Numbered from the stretch's first letter, positions 44,748 to 54,718 are shown. The stretch: DNA of 64,000 bases from Candidatus Heimdallarchaeota archaeon (GCA_019894765.1 JAGXNT010000024.1:101852-165851), one strand, 5' to 3'. Notes: generated from the sequence alone by a model not told the origin. Made by a program: numbers and translations.

Positions 44748-45836
44748 ATGGCATCGATTGAAGATTATATTGTAGAGCAATTCACTCTAACGGATTCTGA
44801 AATTCCAGGATTAGTAAAATTACTTACTAGTGCTTTCCAGGAAGATGGATCGGCAGAAAAAGAAGGGGCAAGCATCGAATTATTAGAGGATAATTTCGAG
44901 TTAATTTTTGGTGTTCCCTCCATTGATAAAGAAATGTTTGTACGAACGAAGCATAAAGAAACCAATGAAATTGTTGGTTTCTTAGGTTCAATAAAGCAAA
45001 GATTATCGATTGAAGGCAAAATACATACTATTTCCCTTCCTTGTTGGTTATCTGTGCATAGAGCACACCGAAAGAGAGGCATAGGGAAAGCTATGGGTCG
45101 AAAAATGATGGAAATGGTCTTAGAGAGGAATTATGATTTAGCTGTTACATTCCACGATGCCAGTCAGAAAGGTTTGGAAACCTCACAAGCCGTCTCTCGA
45201 GATACTGGAAAACCACTTGAGCTCTTAACATTTATGAAGAGATTCATCATTCGTCCACTTCATGTAGATGATGCTGCTACTGTTATCAAGCTTCCATGGA
45301 TTGTCAAAGCATACGTAAAAACAAAAGAAAGAGTAGGAAAAATCAAAAGCTCTCAAGTGCGTCTCCTCAAACCTGAAGATATCGATCAAATATGTGAATT
45401 AACAACTGATTTATCAAACAAAACTCAAGTTGCTTTAGTTCAAGAATGCGAGGATATTAGATGGAAATTAAGTAATCCAAGAGTTCTTTGTGTTGTTCAT
45501 GAAAATGAGCAAGGACAAATTGATGGATTCATCAATGCTTGGGAGTTCTTATTGGCAGGATTTGGGAAAGCAGTAAAGTTTGGTTGGATGGATACAGTTC
45601 ATACCTATAATTTACCTCAGAAAGAGATTATTTCTTTAGCTAATCTCTTGAGCAGCGAAGCCAGAAAGCGAGGATGGAAAGGTATTCAATCACCTTTCAT
45701 CCCATATTTCGATGCTAAACCATTCAGGAAAGCCAATTTCATCTTGTTCCCGAAGAAAATAGGTATGTACGTCTTTAACCTATCAGGTATTTCACTGCCT
45801 AAGAAAGTTGATTCCATCTATTTTGAATGGCGATGA
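44748..45836 (+). CDS. Double-GNAT acyltransferase
   Basis: 362 residues in two GNAT halves. The first has LSVHRAHRKRGIGKAMGRKM, with the classical R/Q-x2-G-x-G/A acetyl-CoA motif (RKRGIGKA). The second (about 200-362) starts RLLKPEDIDQICELTTDLS and has a compatible fold but no obvious motif A. The plan, active N-terminal and inactive C-terminal GNAT, is shared with Eis, MshD and N-myristoyltransferase families; I cannot choose among them. The ribosome binding site is clear: GAGGAG, ten bases before the ATG, with a TATA box AATTATATAAA about 30-35 nt upstream. Confidence 0.8.
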   Translation: MASIEDYIVEQFTLTDSEIPGLVKLLTSAFQEDGSAEKEGASIELLEDNFELIFGVPSIDKEMFVRTKHKETNEIVGFLGSIKQRLSIEGKIHTISLPCWLSVHRAHRKRGIGKAMGRKMMEMVLERNYDLAVTFHDASQKGLETSQAVSRDTGKPLELLTFMKRFIIRPLHVDDAATVIKLPWIVKAYVKTKERVGKIKSSQVRLLKPEDIDQICELTTDLSNKTQVALVQECEDIRWKLSNPRVLCVVHENEQGQIDGFINAWEFLLAGFGKAVKFGWMDTVHTYNLPQKEIISLANLLSSEARKRGWKGIQSPFIPYFDAKPFRKANFILFPKKIGMYVFNLSGISLPKKVDSIYFEWR

Positions 45837-45965
45837 AAGCAAGATATAAAGTAAGTAAATTGGCATAAATACAACTCTATGTCAAGGTAACAAACTTTAT
45901 TTTTCATTTTCTCTTTTCAATATTAGTAGGAAAAATCTTTGAAATGAAAATTGAAAGTGATTGAA

Positions 45966-47375
45966 ATGAATATTTGTCCTTATAACGATGGTGACTTAGT
46001 GACATTAGATCATAAATATGAGATACTAAGTTGTCATTCTCAAACCGAAACTTATTGGATTTTCGATGCGGTAAATTCTGAAACAAAGAAGAAAGTTGTG
46101 ATTAAAGTCTTTATCAATGAAGGGTTTACTAGTATTGATGAAACAAGAAACGCTTGGATAAGCGAAATCAAAAAATTTCAAACTCAAGCTGAATATCAAG
46201 GTTTACCTATTAAGTACATTGAATCAGAAGAGAAATCAGGATTAGGCTTGGTACAATTCTTTATCGTCTTTAGTTATGTAAAAGATGAAGAAGAAAAACC
46301 GGGAATTGCCTTCGCAAGAGATGAAGCTCCAAAAGAAATGAAAATTGAAGGAAAAACTGAGGAAATAGCTGTCAAGGATATTGATGATTCTGTGGAAGCG
46401 GATAAACCACTCGCAGCTTTAGCTGAAGAACCAGCAATCGAGGAATTAGAAATTGAATCAGCTCCATCAGCACCACCATCCATAGCAGCTCCAACTTCTG
46501 GACCAAGACTTAGTGGAAGGGAAAGACTTTCTAAGAGAAAAGCTGAACTAAAAACTTCCATGGTAGAAGAATTCGCAGAAGAAGTGATTGAAGAAGCTGA
46601 TGAGGAAGCAACAGAAGAACTCATGGAAGAACCAGAATACGGTAAGCAAGCAATTGAGATTGCTGATGATTCAATGGAACTTGAAGATGAAGATTATAAA
46701 TCAGAATACTTGAAAAATATCTCTATGGAATATTTTGATCGAATGAATCCCCAAAACTACTATCCTTTGACTATTAGTATATCAGATATACTCGAGGAGA
46801 AAAAAGCAGCAGTAGTAAATCCTATTACTGGCGAACGAAAAATCCAGAAGCAAACAGAGCTACATGCAACATTAAAAGACCCGATGGTCACAATTCGTCC
46901 AACTATTCCTGGTTGCAGTGTTGTTCCAAGTGTAATTGAAACAGATTTTAGTTTTACAAAAGATGAAGTTACCTTCTACATCACTCCAGGCGTGAAAGGA
47001 GAAATACTCGGTAATATTGAGTTCCTCAATGAAGGAAAAGTGATTTATTGCTATGATTTCGAAGCAAAAGTAGTGGATCCAAGATATGCTCGTGTAGTTG
47101 CTATCTATGGAATAATCATCAGTTTTATTCCAAAAATTATAACTCTTCTAGGAGTTGACTTATGGTTAAATACCTCTCTAAATGATCTTTGGGCAGTATC
47201 TGCAAGTACGTTTGGAAATATGAACATAGCAAGCCTCATTGCTTTAGGGGGAATAATTCCAGTAATTGCTTTAAGCATGGTAGTACGACAACGATTAAAA
47301 CCAAAATCTAGCAGAGTAAAATACAAGCTTTCTGATTTCAGATTAAAGGATTTGAAATTTAAGAAGACTACTTGA
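45966..47375 (+). CDS. Membrane protein with kinase-N-lobe-like, acidic and Ig-like segments
   Basis: About 469 residues. Residues 1-105 resemble the N-lobe of a protein kinase: YEILSCHSQTETYWIFDAVN, KKVVIKVFI (the VAIK-like Lys), then a FFIVFSYVK hinge-like strand. The kinase C-lobe is missing. A long acidic, low-complexity region (about 110-240) follows. Then comes an Ig/beta-rich module with PMVTIRPTIPGCSVVPS and FYITPGVKGEILGNIEFL, then two transmembrane helices and a basic tail. The start at 45966 is an ATG; a TTG at 45951 is possible. It might be a scaffold or receptor. I found no named family. Confidence 0.68.
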   Translation: MNICPYNDGDLVTLDHKYEILSCHSQTETYWIFDAVNSETKKKVVIKVFINEGFTSIDETRNAWISEIKKFQTQAEYQGLPIKYIESEEKSGLGLVQFFIVFSYVKDEEEKPGIAFARDEAPKEMKIEGKTEEIAVKDIDDSVEADKPLAALAEEPAIEELEIESAPSAPPSIAAPTSGPRLSGRERLSKRKAELKTSMVEEFAEEVIEEADEEATEELMEEPEYGKQAIEIADDSMELEDEDYKSEYLKNISMEYFDRMNPQNYYPLTISISDILEEKKAAVVNPITGERKIQKQTELHATLKDPMVTIRPTIPGCSVVPSVIETDFSFTKDEVTFYITPGVKGEILGNIEFLNEGKVIYCYDFEAKVVDPRYARVVAIYGIIISFIPKIITLLGVDLWLNTSLNDLWAVSASTFGNMNIASLIALGGIIPVIALSMVVRQRLKPKSSRVKYKLSDFRLKDLKFKKTT

Positions 47376-47453
47376 TAAATAGTGTTTGTATTAATTATTG
47401 AATTGAAAAAATTGTTTAAATAGGGATACACTCCTTTTTATTATGGGTTAAGA

Positions 47454-47714
47454 ATGGAGAATGAACAGCAAGAAGATAATGAAATATATAGAAGAGAAAG
47501 CAGATTTGTATTTTTCATTAAAAGTAACAGATTCCTTGGTCTAATTTCATTTTTATTGGCACTAGCCATTTCTTGTGTTCTTATTTTGGTTGTAGCAAGT
47601 AAGTATTTTATAATAACAGTTGGAACTGGATTTATTTTCATTTCATCATTCACAATCGTATTGTTTTTTTTCATATATGTTCCAATAAGATATCTAATTA
47701 AGAGAAAAAACTAG
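47454..47714 (+). CDS. Small two-helix membrane protein
   Basis: 86 residues: a charged start (MENEQQEDNEIYRRES), then LGLISFLLALAISCVLILVVA and FIFISSFTIVLFFFIYVPI helices separated by a short loop, then a basic tail. I do not recognise the family. It is a short frame in AT-rich DNA, but the membrane layout is convincing. It lies 78 nt after the kinase-like gene and converges with the gene at 47756. Confidence 0.6.
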   Translation: MENEQQEDNEIYRRESRFVFFIKSNRFLGLISFLLALAISCVLILVVASKYFIITVGTGFIFISSFTIVLFFFIYVPIRYLIKRKN

Positions 47715-47755
47715 TAAACTCATTATTACAAATAATAGAAAACAAGATAAAAATT

Positions 47756-48238
47756 TTAATCTGATAACGACTCTCCACATTCCCCACAGTAATTTCTATC
47801 ACTGGAATTCGCTATTCCACAAGTTTTACAATAAACACTTGGAGGTGGTGGGGGAGGTACATCATTATTTTTCGGAGGAGCAGGATTTTCTTCTTTATTT
47901 TTGGAAGAGAAATCGAGTAGACGCGTTAAAACTTTTGGCTTTTTTTGTGATTGAAGAGAGAGATCTTTTGGTGGAGGAGGTTTTTCAAGTTTTGGAGCTA
48001 ATTTTTGATAATAGTCTTTGTATTCCTCTATTGTCTCTGAATCTCTCACACGGTATTTTGCTTCGCCTACCTTCTCGAGTAATTTGATGTCGAGTAATTC
48101 ATCCAATGCTTGCTTTATCGCAGCATTGGAAAGTTTTGTGTATTTTTGAATCTCTTGCCAGGTTTCCATGCCCTCAACAATTATTGCTTCTAGTACTTCT
48201 CCTTTCCAAGTACCATGAAACCTAGGTGTATTACTCAC
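47756..48238 (-). CDS. Winged-helix protein with C-terminal zinc ribbon
   Basis: 160 residues. Residues 5-65 look like a winged helix: TWKGEVLEAIIVEGMETWQEIQKYTKLSNAAIKQAL and LLDIKLLEKVGEAKYRV. A Lys/Pro-rich linker follows. The C-terminus is a zinc ribbon, CKTCGIANSSDRNYCGECG, with two Cys-x2-Cys knuckles. Together they suggest a DNA- or RNA-binding regulator similar to archaeal TrmB/MarR-type proteins with zinc ribbons. It converges with the small membrane protein. Confidence 0.8.
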   Translation of the reverse strand: MSNTPRFHGTWKGEVLEAIIVEGMETWQEIQKYTKLSNAAIKQALDELLDIKLLEKVGEAKYRVRDSETIEEYKDYYQKLAPKLEKPPPPKDLSLQSQKKPKVLTRLLDFSSKNKEENPAPPKNNDVPPPPPPSVYCKTCGIANSSDRNYCGECGESLSD

Positions 48239-48346
48239 TATAACCCCTCTAAATTCCTAGTATAGTATCATTTTCAAAATTAATTAGTTTTCGCTTGGAA
48301 TATAAAAGCAATTAGAATTAATGAAACATGGAGTGTTTTGTGCAAA

Positions 48347-48721
48347 TCATGTCTGAAACGAGAGTTGATCGAAGTATTCATGGATCTCTCTAACTGTGTC
48401 ACCCTCAAATTTGACAATCATACATACTGGAACACGAAAAGATTTCTTTGTAGCAACATAAGTAACTGTTACAATTCCTTGAGCACACACCCAATTATCT
48501 TGACCAAAGATATTAGTCATCTCAGATTTGACATTAGGAATTGCTTTGACAAATTCTTTATTGTTTTCTCGAATAATCTTTCGACCAATTAGAGGTTCTT
48601 TCAAAGATGGGACATAATCAATGGTTTTATCATCGAAATATTTCGTCCAGCCATCCCAATCTCGATTATTGAAAGCGATATACATTTCTCGTACCAAATC
48701 TTGATATTTTTTATTTGTCAT
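48347..48721 (-). CDS. SnoaL-like (NTF2-fold) protein
   Basis: 124 residues. An N-terminal YQDLVREMYIAFNNRDWDGWTKYFDDKTIDYVPSLKEP is typical of SnoaL-like polyketide-cyclase folds: helix, Asp-x-W turn, short strand. Strands ICIVKFEGDTVREIHEYFD close the cone. The family includes cyclases, delta-5-3-ketosteroid isomerase-like enzymes and stress proteins, so the substrate cannot be inferred. A second SnoaL/DUF4440-like protein is at 17114-17530. Confidence 0.78.
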   Translation of the reverse strand: MTNKKYQDLVREMYIAFNNRDWDGWTKYFDDKTIDYVPSLKEPLIGRKIIRENNKEFVKAIPNVKSEMTNIFGQDNWVCAQGIVTVTYVATKKSFRVPVCMIVKFEGDTVREIHEYFDQLSFQT

Positions 48722-48951
48722 TTTTATTTGCCTCTAAATAACAAGAGGTTCAATAAATACAATATTTTAATCGCTAATATTCTAAGAAAAATTCAATGAT
48801 TTTTGTTAAGTTTTAAAGAAATTCGGAAATTTTATTGAATTCTTCCATTTTATTAATTTCAAAATGAATAAATAACAGTATCACTAATTGAATAACTGTC
48901 GCACTTATTGTTACGGTTGCTGAACTCATTTATTAGCGATGGTGAGTAAGA

Positions 48952-49737
48952 ATGGATAATAATTTTGTTGAAGAAGCTCAGGAGATAATTAGAGTGGATT
49001 CAATTTTACGACCTAAAATTCAACGCATTTTTCCAAAAGAATGGATATTGTGTATTGTTTTATACATTCTGTTTTTCATTATTAGAGGGGTTGGTAGTTT
49101 AGGTCCTGAAAGCATACGAATACTCCTCCTCGTAGGTTTTGGGTTAATGTGGCCATTACCATTCATTTTTTACTCGAGAGAAGGTTGGAAAATCCTAGGT
49201 ATAAAGAAAATAGAAAAGTCTTGGTGGATTCTTTGGGGATTTCTATTAGGTGCAGGAGCTGCTTTACTTGTTTATTTTATTGGATGGGGAATATTCGGTA
49301 ACACGAATGAGCACTGGTATTTTAAATTATTAAATCAGGTTATCTCAGAGGAAGATCGTGCATGGATGTCAACTGCTGTTTTATTCCCAATTGTTACCTT
49401 ACCTTCGATAATATTCAGTCCCGTTGGAGAAGAACTGTTTTTTAGAGGAATGATTCATGAAGCGTTCAAAAACTCAAATGCCGTTTGGCGTGGGGGAATA
49501 ATTAACAGTCTAGCATTTGCATTGATTCATATTTTTCATTACGGTATTACTAATCAACCTATAATTGGATTTGATTTTCAACCATGGACAGGTTTACTGT
49601 GGTTCTTCTTAATGGTAGGTGTGAGTGGATTGTTTACTCTTTGTCGAGAGAAAAGTGGATCTATTTTTCCTGCTATGGTTGCACATTCTGCTTTTAATTT
49701 GGCTATGAATGCTTCGATTTTTATCTTTCTTATTTAA
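48952..49737 (+). CDS. CPBP-family (CAAX/Abi) membrane metalloprotease
   Basis: 261 residues and about eight membrane spans. The family motif is complete: GEELFFRGMIHE (motif 1, E-E-x3-R), LAFALIHIFHY (motif 2, with His), and MVAHSAFN (motif 3, His-x3-N). These residues bind the catalytic metal in Rce1-like prenyl-proteases and bacterial Abi proteins. Substrates include prenylated or membrane-embedded proteins. It lies 100 nt upstream of the secreted metzincin gene. Confidence 0.9.
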   Translation: MDNNFVEEAQEIIRVDSILRPKIQRIFPKEWILCIVLYILFFIIRGVGSLGPESIRILLLVGFGLMWPLPFIFYSREGWKILGIKKIEKSWWILWGFLLGAGAALLVYFIGWGIFGNTNEHWYFKLLNQVISEEDRAWMSTAVLFPIVTLPSIIFSPVGEELFFRGMIHEAFKNSNAVWRGGIINSLAFALIHIFHYGITNQPIIGFDFQPWTGLLWFFLMVGVSGLFTLCREKSGSIFPAMVAHSAFNLAMNASIFIFLI

Positions 49738-49837
49738 ATAGATTTGAGTCATTTTTGTCCTTTCTCCAAGATTAGTAATTAGGTTTTTACCTCTGAACTA
49801 AACATCATTACTAGTAGTTATTTTCGGAGCGATTTGC

Positions 49838-51811
49838 ATGACGGAAAACCTGAAATCAAATCTAACCTTTTTCAAGCAAGATAGAGTATTTCTCAGCATA
49901 TTTTTTATTATTCTCTTTTTTGGCTTTTCTCTAGGAAAGATTTCAACTCAATCTTTTGTGCATGATGATATTGAGAATTTTACGACTGATGTGACAGAAG
50001 TTGTAAGAACAGATACAACAGTACCTTTTGATGTTGTTTTTGTGGGATATAATGAAGACTTTGTTAATACTAGCATGATAAGTGATAGTCTAGACTCAAC
50101 TGCTTTTTATCCAGCAATAGATTATATCTTTAATGAGGACACCCAGGAATACGATTATGTTCACGAGTTAGAGATTACTCTCAATTTTGATTTTCATTTT
50201 GCATCACCAAGTTATTCAGCAGCCCTTGATTCTTTTGTTGATACAAACTCTTGGAATAGCAACACCAGCGCATTAAATGTAACTCAGTTAAACCTACAAG
50301 AAGCAACAGGTGAAAGGAAATCAATCTTCTATGACCAAGAAGGCAGAGCTATAGATGGGGAAGCCATAGATCAATACTTGGATGCTAATAGAGGATTTGT
50401 ATCAGATGAACCTAGTTATGTTATCTATTTCCTGAATCAATCCAGGTTTGATTCCTCTGATCATAGTAATGAGCATTGGTTTGAAGTCGATGAAGTTGAT
50501 CCTGATTCCAATATTACAGCTGATTGGTTTCGATTAGAATGGGATAATGACTTGAATTCTGATGTTGAATATCCTTATCCTTGCTGGGGACACCAGAATC
50601 GATTATTTTTCATTGATCCTTACAGCCATCAATGGTATACTAAATGGACAAATATTTGGTGGAATCCAGACATTGCTGAGGGGGATATTGATTACCTCAC
50701 AGTGGATCTAGATACGTATCTTGAAGGGTACACCCCTGGAACTCCAGATTTTACCAATAATCTCAATGAATACTTGAGTGATTACTTGAATGATATTGCT
50801 TCCGATGTTGGTGCCAGAGGTGACGGATTATTATATAATGAAAAAGAAGTGAGTTCACAAGTTCTTTTCATAAATGACGAAGCTAATCATGGCTACAGCA
50901 AAGAAGATCTTGAATGGATTTATAGTGAAGACATTCTTGCTGAAGCGTTTGAATATGTTGTTCCAAATGAAGTTGCGAATATTACTCTTGAAGACACCTG
51001 GGTGGAATTGTCTGATAGAGCAGATTTATCTCAAATTGTTAATGATAATAAACTGGGAGCAGCAGAAATAGGAGGATATCCTTGGTACAATCCAGACTGG
51101 ACGTATTTAGATGGCATAGAAATATTCTATGCTTTCGAAAGCATTGCTAGTAATTACTTTGATCTGGATAAGGGTGATTCAACTTTTACTTCTTGGATAC
51201 TCCTCATCCAAAATGTCTCAATGATTAGTTATGCTTATGGTGAATATAGAGAATTCACAGGTTTAGGTGGCGGTGGTAATGTTGTCTGTTACAAGGATCT
51301 TAATCGATATTATTATCCCAATGGAACTACTCCTCGATCTGGTGTGACCACTTTATTATCTCATGAATTAGGGCATGTCTTAGGATTTATGCATGCAGAA
51401 ATAACGAATGATGCGGATGAAGGTCCTGGCGGATTTATGAGAGATGTTATGAGTTACTACTCCGAAGGTACACCATATTTCAGTGTATTCTTAAAAGATT
51501 CACTTTACCGAACATCTAGTTTTGTTGTCTACCATAGGAACAAACCTGCTATTGATGCATATCGAATTAATCCTCTTCATGACCCAGCTACTCTAGCATT
51601 AATTGATGACGTAATTAGTGATGCAGAAGCAGCAATGGATGTCATGGATTATCTCGAGGCTTTTCTAATATATAGAGAACTCTATGATTTAACAGCAAAC
51701 CTTAATGAACTTACACCTACGTCATCAGCAACGTTTTTCACAGCCTTACCAGTTATACTCCTACTATTTCCAATCAGTATACTCATAATCTGGCAGAGAA
51801 AACGAAAATAG
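49838..51811 (+). CDS. Secreted, anchored metzincin-type metallopeptidase
   Basis: 657 residues: a hydrophobic signal helix (RVFLSIFFIILFFGFSLG), a large Asn/Asp-rich outside domain, the zinc motif HELGHVLGFMH (HExxHxxGxxH) and a Met-turn DVMSYY about 20 residues later. These two elements define the metzincin clan. A C-terminal transmembrane helix and basic tail (LIIWQRKRK) follow. It probably degrades surface or environmental proteins. A 7-bp terminator hairpin overlaps the stop at 51811. Confidence 0.85.
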   Translation: MTENLKSNLTFFKQDRVFLSIFFIILFFGFSLGKISTQSFVHDDIENFTTDVTEVVRTDTTVPFDVVFVGYNEDFVNTSMISDSLDSTAFYPAIDYIFNEDTQEYDYVHELEITLNFDFHFASPSYSAALDSFVDTNSWNSNTSALNVTQLNLQEATGERKSIFYDQEGRAIDGEAIDQYLDANRGFVSDEPSYVIYFLNQSRFDSSDHSNEHWFEVDEVDPDSNITADWFRLEWDNDLNSDVEYPYPCWGHQNRLFFIDPYSHQWYTKWTNIWWNPDIAEGDIDYLTVDLDTYLEGYTPGTPDFTNNLNEYLSDYLNDIASDVGARGDGLLYNEKEVSSQVLFINDEANHGYSKEDLEWIYSEDILAEAFEYVVPNEVANITLEDTWVELSDRADLSQIVNDNKLGAAEIGGYPWYNPDWTYLDGIEIFYAFESIASNYFDLDKGDSTFTSWILLIQNVSMISYAYGEYREFTGLGGGGNVVCYKDLNRYYYPNGTTPRSGVTTLLSHELGHVLGFMHAEITNDADEGPGGFMRDVMSYYSEGTPYFSVFLKDSLYRTSSFVVYHRNKPAIDAYRINPLHDPATLALIDDVISDAEAAMDVMDYLEAFLIYRELYDLTANLNELTPTSSATFFTALPVILLLFPISILIIWQRKRK

Positions 51812-51848
51812 AAGGTGTAATTTAGACCTTCTTTTCTTATTTTTTTTA
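51810..51848 (+). terminator. Intrinsic terminator after the metzincin gene
   Basis: AGAAGGT (51810-51816) pairs with ACCTTCT (51826-51832) across a 9-nt loop, and a T-rich run (TTTCTTATTTTTTTT) follows. Confidence 0.6.
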
Positions 51849-51920
51849 GTCACAATTTGTGTTCTCATAACGTGAGTTTGCTTTTTTAAACTTCTTTGGA
51901 ATGGTAATCTGTGATTAGAT

Positions 51921-54011
51921 TTGACAAAAAGTGTAGATGACAAATACAATCCAACAATTATTGATTTATTGAGTATTCCTAAAGTTGCTAGCGGTATACT
52001 TAATCCGGATGCAAACAAGATAGCATATCTTTTGATTTATGAAGACCTTGAAAATAACAAAACAATAGTTAGATGCAATATTATTGATACAGCTACTTCC
52101 GACATCCAGCAATTAACAGATAACGGTTGGGCTTTGGGGATAACCTGGATTAATAATAAAGATTTAGCCCTACGAAGATTATTACCATCAAGTAGTAATG
52201 GATTTCAAATATTTATTTACAAAAACCTTGTTGGTGAAGGAGTTCAAATAACCGATCATATAGGAGGAGTAAATAGTTACTTTAATTTCAAGGATGGATT
52301 TGTTTTCCAAGCAAGTGATAAGGAGAAGGCTCATCAAAATGAAGAAAAGAAATTTGGAAATTACACTCACTTTGAAGAAGAAGAAAGCACTTCAGCCTTC
52401 TATTATGTTCACATTGAGAAAAGCATAGAATTTCTAACAAAATCTCTTTCTAAACTCTCGAGTAAAAAGAAAAACTTAGTCAGACCTGTTATCAATCTTA
52501 CAAGCTTGTTAGGCAAACCATATAGTATTAATTCTATTCTCGTCAGTGAAGAAACCAGTTCAATATACCTTAATTGCACAAGCAAAGATGATCTCTATTA
52601 TTCAAATGATACTTTTACATTCAAGATCGATATTGATACTGAGTCAATGATGGAAGAATATCTTTCATCAAATGATCAATTTGATCTAACAAAACACGCA
52701 AAAGTGTATAAATTAAAACTACCTAAAGGAGCAGTTATTGAACAGGTTTCACCCGATGGAAAGAAATTGTTAATTTCATATAAGGAACGCGAATTGAAAC
52801 AATATGTTCTATCTGATCTATGGTTACTAGATCTTACCAAATTAAATGGAAAATTTGATCAAGAGAATCTAAAAGACCAATTTGTTTGTATTACAAGAGA
52901 CTTTGATAGAGTGCCAATCAAAATTGTGTGGGCAAAAGCAGGCATTTTCGTTAGCTTTGCTGATGAGAGCACTTTTAGGATTGCAAAGATTAGTGAGAGT
53001 GGAAAGATAAGCAAGTTAGATTTGGGAAAGGCTTTTCCAAGATTTTATTTCTCTGTTACTGATAATGGATATATCACTTTCAATGGTATTTCCTCTACTT
53101 CACATAAAGAAATCTATTTTGGAAAACCAAAAAATGAAACGGATTATGAGCTAACACAAGTAACACATCATATGAAAAATACAGATGATTGGGATTTTGG
53201 AACTGTTGAATCAATAAGGTGGAAAAGTAAAGATGGATTGGAGATTCAGGGAATCATTAGAAAACCATCAGATTTTGATCCGAAGAAAAAGTATCCTCTT
53301 TTGTTCTTGATACATGGTGGACCAAGTGCTACTTCTTTGATAGCATTAGTTGAGGATGACGAAATATACTATTATCCAACCATTCAATTATGCAATAAGG
53401 GAGTGATTATTGCAAAAGTGAACTACAGAGGATCAATGGGTAAAGGACAAGAATTCCATGAAATTGGAGTAGATAATGTAGGTATAGGTGATCAATGGGA
53501 TGTTGAGTCTTGTATCGATCACCTAGTCTCTTTAGGATTCATTGATGAAACAAAAATTGGTTGCATGGGTTGGAGTCAGGGAGGATTTATCTCTGCGTTC
53601 TTAGGTATGCACTCGAGTAAATTTGCTGCAGTTAGTGTTGGAGCGGGAGTTAGTAGCTGGTATACATATTTCATAACTTCTGATCTACGACACTCACTAA
53701 ACATTTCCGGTCATCCTTTCGAACCGGGTAAAATGGAAATTTATAGGAAAACTGCACCCATCAGTGGGATTGCAACAGCAAACACTCCCATGATGTTAAT
53801 CCATGGAGAGAATGATCAACGAATAGGACTTACTAGTGCAATGGAGCTTTATCGAGCCCTCAAAGAGAAAGGTGTTCCTACAGAGTTATTTATTTTCAAA
53901 GGCAAAGGTCATGGAATTGATACTCCTAAAGAACACTATGCATGCATAATGTTAAATTATCGTTGGTTTGGACACTATTTGCTAGGTGAAGAATTAACAT
54001 TTAGCAAATAA
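51921..54011 (+). CDS. Prolyl oligopeptidase (S9) family serine peptidase
   Basis: 696 residues. The N-terminal two thirds form a WD-like beta-propeller (start IPKVASGILNPDANKIAYLL) that gates the active site. The C-terminal alpha/beta hydrolase domain has HGGPSATS (oxyanion/substrate loop), GWSQGGF (nucleophile Ser), ENDQRIGL (Asp) and GKGHGID (His): a complete triad. It resembles acylaminoacyl-peptidases (S9C) that remove N-acylated residues or short peptides in the cytoplasm. No signal peptide. The start at 51921 is a TTG. Confidence 0.92.
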   Translation: MTKSVDDKYNPTIIDLLSIPKVASGILNPDANKIAYLLIYEDLENNKTIVRCNIIDTATSDIQQLTDNGWALGITWINNKDLALRRLLPSSSNGFQIFIYKNLVGEGVQITDHIGGVNSYFNFKDGFVFQASDKEKAHQNEEKKFGNYTHFEEEESTSAFYYVHIEKSIEFLTKSLSKLSSKKKNLVRPVINLTSLLGKPYSINSILVSEETSSIYLNCTSKDDLYYSNDTFTFKIDIDTESMMEEYLSSNDQFDLTKHAKVYKLKLPKGAVIEQVSPDGKKLLISYKERELKQYVLSDLWLLDLTKLNGKFDQENLKDQFVCITRDFDRVPIKIVWAKAGIFVSFADESTFRIAKISESGKISKLDLGKAFPRFYFSVTDNGYITFNGISSTSHKEIYFGKPKNETDYELTQVTHHMKNTDDWDFGTVESIRWKSKDGLEIQGIIRKPSDFDPKKKYPLLFLIHGGPSATSLIALVEDDEIYYYPTIQLCNKGVIIAKVNYRGSMGKGQEFHEIGVDNVGIGDQWDVESCIDHLVSLGFIDETKIGCMGWSQGGFISAFLGMHSSKFAAVSVGAGVSSWYTYFITSDLRHSLNISGHPFEPGKMEIYRKTAPISGIATANTPMMLIHGENDQRIGLTSAMELYRALKEKGVPTELFIFKGKGHGIDTPKEHYACIMLNYRWFGHYLLGEELTFSK

Positions 54012-54135
54012 TCGTTTTTTCTCAAGCAATAAGTTCTGAGTTGCTTTATTTAACATTCATAAGTTCATAAAGTAAAAAACTATAGAATATAATTAATCAG
54101 CTTTAAGTTTTTTTGCAGAGATAGATTAACTTGAG

Positions 54136-54690
54136 TTGAGTATAATTACAGATAAAGTGAATACAAAATCGATAGTTTTAGGTGGAGGGTGTTTCTGGTG
54201 CATTGAGGCAGTTTACCACCGAATAAAAGGTGTAGAGGTTGCTTCCGGATATGCGGGGGGGACAACTGTGAATCCATCATATGATGAAGTTGTTTCAGGG
54301 AGAACTGGACATGCAGAGGTTGTGAAAGTAACTTACAATCCAGAAATTATTTCATTAAAGACGATTCTTGATGTTTTCTTTGAAATGCATGATCCAACAA
54401 CTCTCAATAGACAAGGAAATGATATTGGAACACAGTATCGGTCTATAATTCTCTACACTAAACTTGAAGATGAAAAGACAATTCAAGCAGCTATTAAGGA
54501 TGCTCAAAAGCATTGGGAAGGACCGATTGTAACTGAAGTTGGTGAACTTGAAGAATTTTACAAAGCGGAAGAATATCATCAAAGTTATTTTGAGAAAAAT
54601 CCCAACCAAGGTTATTGCCGAGTAATTATTGCACCAAAAATAGCAAAATTAATGAAATCTGTTTTACCTAAACTTGAATATTCTAAATAA
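54136..54690 (+). CDS. msrA: Peptide methionine sulfoxide reductase MsrA
   Basis: 184 residues. It reduces methionine-S-sulfoxide in proteins, repairing oxidative damage. The active-site motif is GGGCFWCIEAVY (reactive Cys in GCFWC). GYAGGTTVNPSYDEVVSGRTGHAEVV and YRSIILY match the conserved core. The C-terminus has EKNPNQGYC with a Cys that could act as resolving residue. The start at 54136 is a TTG. It stands alone, 124 nt after the S9 peptidase, with no MsrB in the window. Confidence 0.93.
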   Translation: MSIITDKVNTKSIVLGGGCFWCIEAVYHRIKGVEVASGYAGGTTVNPSYDEVVSGRTGHAEVVKVTYNPEIISLKTILDVFFEMHDPTTLNRQGNDIGTQYRSIILYTKLEDEKTIQAAIKDAQKHWEGPIVTEVGELEEFYKAEEYHQSYFEKNPNQGYCRVIIAPKIAKLMKSVLPKLEYSK

Positions 54691-54718
54691 AAAAAATAAT
54701 GGAAGAAGGAATGTTTCT

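Noticed and set aside
46274..46624. A 116-codon Ser-rich antisense frame inside the kinase-like gene
   Set aside because: Its Ser bias mirrors the Glu/Asp-rich sense strand; it is a reading-frame shadow with no promoter.
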